This document shows positions 43,336-51,243 of a stretch of DNA of 51,640 nucleotides, piece after piece (position 1 is the first letter of the stretch; each line of letters begins with the position of its first letter). Origin of the DNA: Mesotoga sp. BH458_6_3_2_1 (GTDB lineage Bacteria > Thermotogota > Thermotogae > Petrotogales > Kosmotogaceae). The position numbers and the translations under genes are program-made. The stretch is taken from the NCBI RefSeq assembly GCF_003664995.1, contig NZ_JFHL01000012.1:1-51640 (forward strand), in the 5' to 3' direction. The notes under the pieces were generated by a model. It did not search any database. It was not told where the DNA came from and saw nothing but the letters and a program-made list of their open reading frames with translations.

Positions 43336-44590
43336 CAGCCGCGAGTCCGACTCCGTTGGGAAGTGATGCTCGCTGGCGCGAGGAAGAATAAAACAATAGA
43401 CGCAAGGCTGGGCAAGAACGGCCCAGGTCGCAATGCCGGCCAAGAACATGCCGGGACGCAAGGCTGGCGAAGATCACGCCAGGTCGCAAGGCTGCCTTCG
43501 GCAGGAGGCATAAGAGGAGCCAGTCTGCTGCGCAGGCCAGTCAGGCTCCGCCTGGCCAGTCTCGCCTTTGGCGAGGCCAGTTCCGGCTACGCCGGGCAAA
43601 CTAAGACCGTTGAGAAAGAGCGTTGTGGAGAGGTTCGCTGCGCTCACGAGAGAAGAGAGAGAGAGAGAAGAAACCAGTAAGATTTGGTGATGAAACTTAC
43701 GCTGATTCGCAGGAAACCTCTCAGGTCAACCGTCACGGGTTCACCGTCCTCCGAGAAGAGCACACACCCCACCGCAAGCGGTCCCCCCCGCTCGAGCGGG
43801 GATTTAGAAGCCGTCCTTGGTCCTTCGTCCAATAGCATGGACCCGTCCTTCGAAAGAGCAGGAAGAACAGATCCTCGTTCTGGAACGAAGAACGGTTTCC
43901 TCGCCGAACGGCGAACCGTTCAACGATGAACCAGTTCCTTTGCTCTTTCCAACCCCCTACCTGCTAACCCCAACCCCGGTCTTTCAAAAGCCCAGATCCC
44001 TGATCAAGTTCGGGATGACTCTGAACAGGAGGCCCCAAACAGGAGAATTTTGGGGCAGGCTCATCGGAATGACAATTAACGGTTACCGCGAAAAGGCTAG
44101 ATTCAGTCAATCCGACAAAGCTCTTGGTCGGAATCTTGAGAGTATTGCTTCTCGATTTTGACCTAGAATGTGAACAGACCCTTACTCTAGAACGAAGAAC
44201 AGGTTTTTTATTCGGAGAACGGGAACCGCTCAGCGGTCAACCAGTTTCTTTTGCTCTTACGAACCTCGAACCACCAACCTCCGACCCCGGCCTTTTTTAC
44301 AACTCACAACTTGTAACTTAGAACCGATGCAGTGCTCTTTCCAGCATCCAGCATCTCTTTTCGGCCAACGGCGAACCGTTCAACGATGAACCATTTTCCT
44401 TTTGCTCTTACGAACCTCGAACCACCAACCTCCGACCCCGGCCTTTTTTACAACTCACAACTTGTAACTTAGAACCGATGCAGTGCTCTTTCCAGCATCC
44501 AGCATCTCTTTTCGGCCAACGGCGAACCGTTCAACGATGAACCAGTTCCTTTGCTCTTTCCTACCTCCTACCTGCTAACCCCAACCTCGG
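43336..44590 (+). repeat. Mosaic hairpin repeat, copy D
   Basis: It begins a few bases after the kinase-HAD stop. The hairpin array 43345-43600 holds the same slots as copy C (CTCGC/GCGAG, CTGGGC/GGCCCAG, GCCGGC/TGCCGG, CTGGC/GCCAG, CTGCC/GGCAG, then CCAGT-linked hairpins). It is followed by the GA microsatellite, the ACCGC/GCGGT block (43772-43802), an imperfect CCCTGATCAAGTTCGGG site, and the TTCCGAC/GTCGGAA block shared with copy A (44033-44220). The end is a direct tandem duplication with a 151-bp period (44251-44401 and 44402-44552). No gene. Confidence 0.82.
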
Positions 44591-44613
44591 TATAACGACG
44601 TTAAGTGACTTCG

Positions 44614-45016
44614 TCAAAGCCAGACCAGAGTAAATCACTCCTTTTTAAAACTTCTGTTGCATAATTTGGAAAAGTTCGTTTATCATAGTATTTGCTGTTA
44701 TAATCAGTTTGTTCGATTCTTCCCGCAGGCGATCCTTGCTTTGCAAGGTTATTGAATACTTGTTAGCTGGTCAGCAATAATTAACGAAGTCTATTCGTTA
44801 GTTCTGCTGTGAGTTGTTCGACATGATCAAGGATCTGCCTCCCGAAGATCATTAGCTTCTTTCTTCAAGTCGGTTCTTGTCTGATTCGAAACTGAACGGA
44901 TTAGCCGTTCGGTGAGATTTTGTCCTGAGTGAGTTATTTTCTTGTTTTTCTGGAGGTCGTAAGACCTCGAGTTTGGGGTATTCCCCATAAATACATTACA
45001 GTAGGAGGGGTTTTAT
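44614..45016 (+). promoter_or_regulatory. Promoter and ~305-nt structured leader of first C69 gene
   Basis: TTCGTT (44675-44680), 18 bp, TATAAT (44699-44704), in a block of about 90 bp conserved with the second C69 gene. Near the end of the leader are two small hairpins: GAGGTC-GTAA-GACCTC (44953-44968) and GGGG-TATT-CCCC (44975-44986). These are followed by ATAAAT and the ribosome site GGAGGGG (45004-45010). The same order occurs at 49416-49479 with changed stem and loop bases. Confidence 0.6.
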
Positions 45017-46681
45017 TTGCGCAAAACGTTGTTAGTTCTGATTGCCGTAGCTGCAATCGTGAGTCTAGGATGGGCTTGCACGACCGTAATCGTCACCAAG
45101 GGTGCATCAGTTGATGGTTCTGTTATGACAAGTCATTCCTGTGACTGCGGTGAATGTGATTTCAGGTATGTCTTCATTCCTGCGGCCGACTTCGAAGCCG
45201 GTAGTAAGAGACCTGTATATCCTTTCCACGAACCTTATCCACGCTATATTGGTAAAGATATGGGCCCGACTTACGATGATCCTAACTTCGCACCTTACGA
45301 ACCTCTTGGATACATCGATCAGGTTGAGCACACATTTGCTTACTATGAAGCGGCATACGGCGTCATCAACGAACATCAGGTTGCGATCGGCGAGTGTACC
45401 TGTTCGGCAAAGGTCTACGCCCAGCCTGTAGCAGGCGAGTGCATCTTCGATATAGCTGCTCTTTCAAAAGTGGCACTAGAGAGATGTACAACAGCAAGAG
45501 ACGCAGTTAAGGTCATGGGAGACCTTGCAGTTGAGTACGGTTATTACGGCTGGGGAGAAACCCTGACCGTTACTGACCCCAACGAAGCATGGGTCTTTGA
45601 AGTATGCGCATCACCCGACAAGAAGAGCGCTCTCTGGGCAGCAAAGAAAGTCCCGGACGGAGAAGTCTTCGTCGAGGCCAATATTTTCAGGATCAGAGAA
45701 CTAGATCCGGAAAATCCCGACATCATGTTCTCTCCTAATTTGATCGAAGTTGCTACCGAAGCAGGCTGGTACGATCCCAGCACCGGTCCTATCGATTGGA
45801 TGGCAACTGTAAGCACAGGCGAGTACTCTCAGCCCTATTACAGTTTGAGAAGAATCTGGAGAGTACTTGACAGGGTAGCACCCTCTAAGGAATTCTCTCC
45901 TTGGGTAGAAGATGGATTCACGACTGATTACCCGTTCTCGGTAGTACCTGATGAGAAACTTTCAGTTGCAGACGTAATCTCTCTGTTCAGAGACTTTTAC
46001 GAAGGCACAGAATTCGATCTAACTGAAGGACTCGCAGCAGGACCTTTCGGCAATCCTAATCGCTATGCAGGATCGAGCAAGCTTATAAAGGGTAGCTGGG
46101 AAAGAGCAATCTCAATATTCAGATGTGATTATGTTTTTGTTACACAGGTCAGAAACTGGTTGCCGGATCCTATCGGTGGAGTCGTATGGTTCGGAGCGGC
46201 AGCACCTCATGAATCGATTCTCGTTCCCCTTTACTGTGGAATTAACGACGTTCCCTACGCATTTGATCATGGCAATCTTCACGAATTTGATGCTGACGTA
46301 GCAGGTTGGGCCATGAACTTCATGGGCAACTGGGCGGAACTGAAATTCAGCTACATGTACCCCGAGATACAGTCTCTTCAGCAGAAAATCGAAGGAAAGC
46401 TCTTTGCAGTACAGCCAGCGATTGAAGCGGCAGCAGCACAGCTCTACGAAGTTGATCCCGAACTCTGTAAGGAATTTCTCACAGATTACGTGGCTGATGT
46501 AACTAACAGAGTCATGGAAGATGTTTGGGATTTCAACAGGTACCTGATAACTAAGTACAGAGATGGATATATCAACGTTCCCAACGTCGGATCTTCTGCA
46601 GGATACCCCGATTGGTGGCTTGACGCAGTAGGATACGATGAGGGTCACATATTTGGAGACGACGGTTACAAAGCAAAGTAG
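45017..46681 (+). CDS. Exported C69-family dipeptidase, copy 1
   Basis: 554 residues, TTG start 6 bp after GGAGGGG. The N-terminal RKTLLVLIAVAAIVSLGWA is a signal peptide; cleavage before Cys21 would expose the N-terminal nucleophile of the Ntn-hydrolase fold (CTTVIVTKGASVDGSVMTSHSCDCG). Family C69 blocks follow: IGECTCSAKVYA, IFDIAALSKVALERCTTARDAVKVMG, GYYGWGETLTVTDPNEAWVFEV, WAAKKVPDGEVFVEANIFRIRELD, YSLRRIWRVLD and VWFGAAAPHESILVPLYCG. These are dipeptidases of the PepD type, here directed to the cell exterior. It has a close paralogue at 49480 and a strong terminator after it. Confidence 0.93.
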   Translation: MRKTLLVLIAVAAIVSLGWACTTVIVTKGASVDGSVMTSHSCDCGECDFRYVFIPAADFEAGSKRPVYPFHEPYPRYIGKDMGPTYDDPNFAPYEPLGYIDQVEHTFAYYEAAYGVINEHQVAIGECTCSAKVYAQPVAGECIFDIAALSKVALERCTTARDAVKVMGDLAVEYGYYGWGETLTVTDPNEAWVFEVCASPDKKSALWAAKKVPDGEVFVEANIFRIRELDPENPDIMFSPNLIEVATEAGWYDPSTGPIDWMATVSTGEYSQPYYSLRRIWRVLDRVAPSKEFSPWVEDGFTTDYPFSVVPDEKLSVADVISLFRDFYEGTEFDLTEGLAAGPFGNPNRYAGSSKLIKGSWERAISIFRCDYVFVTQVRNWLPDPIGGVVWFGAAAPHESILVPLYCGINDVPYAFDHGNLHEFDADVAGWAMNFMGNWAELKFSYMYPEIQSLQQKIEGKLFAVQPAIEAAAAQLYEVDPELCKEFLTDYVADVTNRVMEDVWDFNRYLITKYRDGYINVPNVGSSAGYPDWWLDAVGYDEGHIFGDDGYKAK

Positions 46682-46725
46682 TCTTCTAGAAGCACTCCTT
46701 TCACAATGAAACTTGTTCAGAAGAG

Positions 46726-46757
46726 GGCCGCCCAAAGTGGGCGGCCTTCGCATTTTT
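46726..46757 (+). terminator. Terminator after C69 copy 1
   Basis: GGCCGCCC, loop AAAGT, GGGCGGCC, then TTCGCATTTTT. The same sequence follows the second C69 gene at 51187. Confidence 0.9.
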
Positions 46758-46783
46758 GAGCATTAATAGACAATGGTATTGAA

Positions 46784-47310
46784 ATGCCGACTCCGTCGGG
46801 ACGCAAGTCTGACTTCGGCAGGAAGTGATGCGCCGAAGAACATCGGCGGAAGTGATGCCCGGAGAAACGTCCGGGGAAGTGAGGCCGACTTCGTCGGGAA
46901 GTGATGCTCGCTGGCGCGAGGAAGAATAAAACAATAGACGCAAGGCTGGGCAAGAACGGCCCAGGTCGCAATGCCGGCCAAGAACATGCCGGGACGCAAG
47001 GCTGGCGAAGATCACGCCAGGTCGCAAGGCTGCCTTCGGCAGGAGGCGTTTTTGAAGCCAGTCTGCTGCGCAGGCCAGTCAGGCTCCGCCTGGCCAGTCT
47101 CGCCTTTGGCGAGGCCAGTTCCGGCTACGCCGGGCAAACTAAGACCGTTGAGAAAGAGCGTTGTGGAGAGGTTCGCTGCGCTCACGAGAGAAGAGAGAGA
47201 GAGAAGAAACCAGTAAGATTGGTGATGAAACTTACGCTGATTCGCAGGAAGCCTCTCAGGTCAACCGTCATGGGTCCACCGTCCACCGATAAGATCAGTT
47301 GCAAGTTCTA
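46784..47310 (+). repeat. Mosaic hairpin repeat, copy E
   Basis: The array 46784-47125 contains CCGAC-TCC-GTCGG, CTGAC-TTC-GGCAG (imperfect), CGCCGA/TCGGCG, CCCGGA/TCCGGG, CCGAC-TTC-GTCGG, CTCGC/GCGAG, CTGGGC/GGCCCAG, GCCGGC/TGCCGG, CTGGC/GCCAG and CTGCC-TTC-GGCAG. CCAGT-linked hairpins follow, then the GA microsatellite (about 47187-47205) and the tail module. Flank and first modules are shared with copy F, but F lacks several slots. Confidence 0.82.
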
Positions 47311-47830
47311 GGTCCGAAAGTAAAAAAATCACAGTCAGTCATGCTCCAAAAAACCGCTGTACGCTTAAAAACAAAAAACCGCTGATCGCTCACAAATTTG
47401 CTCGTAAAATACGGGGACAGACAGGTTTTCCATTGTCTGTCCCCCCCACTTGATAAAGGTTATCCTCATTTGAGCTCGACACAGAAAATCCATGCTTGGT
47501 TCCTTGTTTCGGATAATGAGACTTCCTTTGCCAAGATCAAGTACCAGATCCCGTATAGGAACACTACGGGATGATGAAGTGAGGCACTTCTGAAAGCCTC
47601 TTCGTGATAACAATACAAGAAGTCTTCGAAAAGCCGCTATCGTGATGACGTCCTCTGTAACACCAATAATTGTGAATCTGTCAGCCGCTTTTGTTCGCCA
47701 GACTCTAGACCCAAGACCCAAGACCCCAGACCAGCTGTGAATCATCTCTATGCCCGCTTGTCGACAAAGCTTATTGGAATGAGGACACAGGTTCAAGGAA
47801 TTACGACATGAAAAGGAAGTTTCGCACCAT
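47311..47830. other. Non-coding with GGGGACAGAC palindrome
   Basis: GGGGACAGAC (47413-47422) and GTCTGTCCCC (47435-47444) form a perfect 10-bp inverted repeat with a 12-nt loop. The motif recalls REP elements linked to Y1 (REP-associated) transposases (from memory). The rest is debris of the mosaic repeat (CTAGACCC/AAGACCC stretch 47701-47735). No transposase or other gene is seen. Confidence 0.5.
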
Positions 47831-48937
47831 TCAGGTTTTCTTTGAATGATATTTGTTAAGCAAATAAGCCGAGAGGAAGACGGTGGCCGGAATCGAAAGG
47901 ATTATCCCAATGCTTCCTGCAAACGCTCTGATGATCTCTGTTGCAATTACGTCCATGTTGATTATCCTTATCAAAGGTGTTTTGTATGCCAGAAAGACCA
48001 GCATCAGGAAGATTGAGCTTCCTGTGTACGCGAGGGTAAGAGTGTTGGTCATCGTTCCCATTATATCTCTGCCGATGTTGAAGCCCGATTTCACGAGTTT
48101 GCCCGTCGCGATATCGGGGTTGAGGGATTTCATTTCAAACATTGCCGAAGAGATCGACATCGCGACATCCATCACTGCACCCAGCGTCCCGATGATTATT
48201 CCGGCAAACAGCAGACCCATGAAATCGAAATGAATATTTTGGGGTATATACACGAGCATCGTTGCCTCGTCGCTGCTCAGACCCGTAAGGTTGGCAAGTG
48301 AGCCGGTTATGTAAGCAATAACGCTTGCAGAGAGTACGCCGCACAAAGTGCCGAAGGCCGCAGAGAATGACTTCGTGTTGATACCGGAGACGATTCCGAA
48401 AGTAAGCACTGTAATCAATACCGCCGACAACGAAGAAGCGCCTATAGGGTCGAACCCGGCAAGTATCAGCGGCAACATCACTTTGATTATGATTAGGCCA
48501 GTGATAGTAAGAGTTATAAACGATTTGAGCCCGGAGGTCCTTCCAATAAGCAGAAGCAAGGCTATGAATACTAGCACAATAACGAAGACGTATCTCTGCC
48601 TTATGAAGTCAGTTATGTGGAAAGTCTCTTCTCCCCTTTGATCAACGTAAAGCACTACGGTATCGCCGTCTTCCACGCGAATATCCATCGCGGTGTTATC
48701 TGTAAAGTGGTTCTCGACAATCACCTCTTCACCGGCATGGCTTCCATTAAGAATCTTGATCCTAAGTGTTTGCAGACCCTTTCCCGAATAACCTCCTGTT
48801 TCATCGAAACTTACGATCTCCAGGACCTTTCCCTTGATCGTACTTTGATCGTTTACCGAAGCATTTATGAAAGTAAAAAGCACATAACCGAATAAGACCG
48901 CTCCCATTATGTAGAGCAAAGCTTTCTTCAATCTCAA
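47831..48937 (-). CDS. YibE/F-like multi-span membrane protein
   Basis: About 368 residues; TTG 48937 is preferred (GGGGGAG 8 bp upstream) over TTG 48943. One N-terminal membrane segment (ALLYIMGAVLFGYVLFTFI) is followed by an extracytoplasmic domain of ~95 residues (KVLEIVSFDETGG, DGDTVVLYVDQRGEETFHITDF). Seven or so membrane segments come next (VFVIVLVFIALLLLIG, SFITLTITGLIIIKVMLPLILAG, ITVLTFGIVSGINTKSFSAAFGTLCGVL, LLFAGIIIGTLGAVMDVAMSISSAMFEM and others). This layout matches the YibE/YibF family, whose function is unknown. It is transcribed divergently from the second C69 gene. Confidence 0.85.
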   Translation of the reverse strand: MRLKKALLYIMGAVLFGYVLFTFINASVNDQSTIKGKVLEIVSFDETGGYSGKGLQTLRIKILNGSHAGEEVIVENHFTDNTAMDIRVEDGDTVVLYVDQRGEETFHITDFIRQRYVFVIVLVFIALLLLIGRTSGLKSFITLTITGLIIIKVMLPLILAGFDPIGASSLSAVLITVLTFGIVSGINTKSFSAAFGTLCGVLSASVIAYITGSLANLTGLSSDEATMLVYIPQNIHFDFMGLLFAGIIIGTLGAVMDVAMSISSAMFEMKSLNPDIATGKLVKSGFNIGRDIMGTMTNTLTLAYTGSSIFLMLVFLAYKTPLIRIINMDVIATEIIRAFAGSIGIILSIPATVFLSAYLLNKYHSKKT

Positions 48938-49024
48938 CTGCAAATCTCCCCCAGGCTCACTTTGTTTCCTTGGAATTATATCATCTAATGCATTACCCGA
49001 AGAGGTCCAGGCTATCGAAAGGCC

Positions 49025-49479
49025 GTAAAGCCGTCAAAGCCAATCGGAGAAAATCTCTCCTTTATAAAACTTGTGTTTCGGATTTTGGAAAAGTTCGTTT
49101 GTCATAGCATCTGCTGATATAATCAAGACGGGTGATTCTTCAGGCAGGAGGTCGCGTTACTTCTGAAGTTTGAGTTGATGGTTTGCCGTGGGGACGGTGA
49201 CCGCACTGATCATTATTCTTCTTGCGACCCACCATGCTTGTGAAATGCAGAGCAAAATATCCGTTTCTGTTCGGTGATTCTGCCTAATCGTTCTTTGAAC
49301 GAGTTATCAGGCCTTTTCTCTACAGGCAGATCCCGACTCCCTTAGAGCTATCCCGCCAGATAGCGGTCTCTCTAATTAACACTGTTGGCAGGTGCTGCTT
49401 AGACATTATTCTTTATGAGGTCCAACGGCCTCAGAAGGGGTTAATCCCCATAAATTCTTTTCGTTGGGAGGGGTTTCAA
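49025..49479 (+). promoter_or_regulatory. Promoter and ~350-nt structured leader of second C69 gene
   Basis: TTCGTT (49094-49099), 18 bp, TATAAT (49118-49123), matching the block before copy 1. Near the end, TGAGGTC-CAAC-GGCCTCA (49416-49433) and GGGG-TTAAT-CCCC (49437-49449) are followed by ATAAAT and GGGAGGGG. A further palindrome GGAGA-AAA-TCTCC lies at about 49037-49049. The remaining leader is poorly conserved. Confidence 0.6.
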
Positions 49480-51144
49480 TTGCGAAAGATTTCGTTAGTC
49501 CTGATTGTGGTTGCCGCGATCGCAAGCTTTGGTTGGGCATGTACTACGATTATCGTAACAAAGGGAGCATCTGTTGACGGCTCCGTCATGACAAGCCATT
49601 CATGCGACTGTGGTGCGTGTGATTTCAGGTATGTCTATGTACCGGCTGAAGACTACGAACCCGGTACCTTGAGACCGGTGTATCCGTTCCTCGAAGGATA
49701 CCCCCGTTATTCCGGTACCGCTATGGGTCCAACGTACAACGATCCTAACTACCCGCCGACAGAACCTCTTGGCTTCATCGAGCAGGTGGAACACACATAT
49801 GCGTACTTCGACGGTGCGTATGGAATCATAAACGAGCATCAGCTGGCGATAGGGGAGTGTACCTGTTCGGCAAAGGTCTACGCCCAGCCGGTGGCTGGAG
49901 AATGCATCTTTGACGTATCGGCTCTTTCGAAAGTCGCTCTCGAAAGATGCACTACTGCTCGCGAAGCCGTTGAGCTGATGGGAGCTCTTGCGGTTGAGTA
50001 CGGTTATTACGGCTGGGGAGAAACATTGACGGTTGCCGATACCGAAGAAGCATGGGTCTTCGAAATCTGTGCTACGCCCGACAAAAAGAGTGCTCTTTGG
50101 GCAGCAAAGAAAGTTCCGGACGGAGAAGTCTTCGTCGAGGCCAATATTTTCAGGATCAGAGAACTAGATCCGGAAAATCCCGACATCATGTTCTCTCCGA
50201 ATTTGATCGAAGTTGCTACCGAAGCAGGCTGGTACGATCCCAGCACCGGTCCTATCGACTGGATGGCAACTGTCAGCACAGGCGAGTATTCTCAGCCCTA
50301 TTACAGTTTGAGAAGAATCTGGAGAGTACTTGACAGCGTAGCACCTTCTAAGGAATTCTCTCCTTGGGTAGAAGACGGCTTCAGCAAAGCTCTTCCATTC
50401 TCTGTCGTTCCAGATGAGAAGCTTTCCGTTGCAGATGCAATCTCTCTCTTCAGAGACTTCTACGAAGGTACAGAATTCGATCTAACTGAAGGACTCGCAG
50501 CAGGACCTTTCGGCAATCCTAAACGCTATGCAGGATCGAGCAAGCTCATAAAGGGTAGCTGGGAAAGAGCAATCTCTATATTCAGATGTGATTATGTTTT
50601 TGTTACTCAGTCCAGAGGTTGGCTTCCTGACCCCGTTGGCGGTGTTGTCTGGTTCGGAGCGGCAGCACCTCATGAATCGATTCTAGTTCCGATGTTCTGC
50701 GGGATTACCGATGTGCCTGATGCCTTTGACACCGGTAGCCTAGAGAAGTTTGATCGGGATGTTGCGGCATGGGGCATGAACTTCATGGGCAACTGGGCGG
50801 AACTGAAATTCAGCTACATGTACCCCGAGATACAGGCTCTTCAGCAGAAAATCGAAGGAAAGCTCTTTGCAGTACAGCCGGCAATTGATATGGCAGCGGC
50901 CCAGCTTTTCGAAGCCGATCCCGAACTCTGTAAGGAGTTCCTCACGGATTACGTTGCAAACGTATCTGAAAGTGTTATGGAAGAACTGTGGGATTTCAAC
51001 GAATACCTTATTACAAAATACAGAGACGGATACATCAACGTTCCTAACGTTGGTTCATCTGCAGGTTATCCCGACTGGTGGCTCAAGGAAGTAGGATACG
51101 CCGACGGTCACCTGTTTGGTGATGATGGTTACAAAGCTAAGTGA
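49480..51144 (+). CDS. Exported C69-family dipeptidase, copy 2
   Basis: 554 residues, same length as copy 1; TTG start after GGAGGGG. Signal peptide RKISLVLIVVAAIASFGWA, then Cys21 nucleophile in CTTIIVTKGASVDGSVMTSHSCDCG. The protein is colinear with copy 1 with no gaps. DNA similarity is uneven: the 5' third differs at many synonymous sites, whereas blocks such as 50118-50345 are almost identical to 45655-45883. Surface-loop differences include YVPAEDYEPGTLRPVYP. The paralogues probably share function, and their own promoters and leaders allow separate regulation. Confidence 0.93.
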   Translation: MRKISLVLIVVAAIASFGWACTTIIVTKGASVDGSVMTSHSCDCGACDFRYVYVPAEDYEPGTLRPVYPFLEGYPRYSGTAMGPTYNDPNYPPTEPLGFIEQVEHTYAYFDGAYGIINEHQLAIGECTCSAKVYAQPVAGECIFDVSALSKVALERCTTAREAVELMGALAVEYGYYGWGETLTVADTEEAWVFEICATPDKKSALWAAKKVPDGEVFVEANIFRIRELDPENPDIMFSPNLIEVATEAGWYDPSTGPIDWMATVSTGEYSQPYYSLRRIWRVLDSVAPSKEFSPWVEDGFSKALPFSVVPDEKLSVADAISLFRDFYEGTEFDLTEGLAAGPFGNPKRYAGSSKLIKGSWERAISIFRCDYVFVTQSRGWLPDPVGGVVWFGAAAPHESILVPMFCGITDVPDAFDTGSLEKFDRDVAAWGMNFMGNWAELKFSYMYPEIQALQQKIEGKLFAVQPAIDMAAAQLFEADPELCKEFLTDYVANVSESVMEELWDFNEYLITKYRDGYINVPNVGSSAGYPDWWLKEVGYADGHLFGDDGYKAK

Positions 51145-51186
51145 TCGTCCGGTGTAACACCTCCTTTTAAAGGTTGTACAGAAGAG

Positions 51187-51218
51187 GGCCGCCCAAAGTG
51201 GGCGGCCTTCGCATTTTT
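51187..51218 (+). terminator. Terminator after C69 copy 2
   Basis: GGCCGCCC, AAAGT loop, GGGCGGCC, then TTCGCATTTTT, identical to that at 46726. Confidence 0.9.
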
Positions 51219-51243
51219 GAGCATTAATAGACAATGGTATTGA

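Noticed and set aside
43363-43680. Repeated ~100-residue open frames (MMLAGARKNKTIDARLGKNG type) also at 26789, 46901, 51286
   Set aside because: They are frames through the hairpin arrays; palindromes keep all frames open and lengths change with module number. No ribosome sites.
47365-47796. 143-codon minus-strand frame
   Set aside because: It runs through repeat debris and the GGGGACAGAC palindrome; parts recur in other repeat regions.
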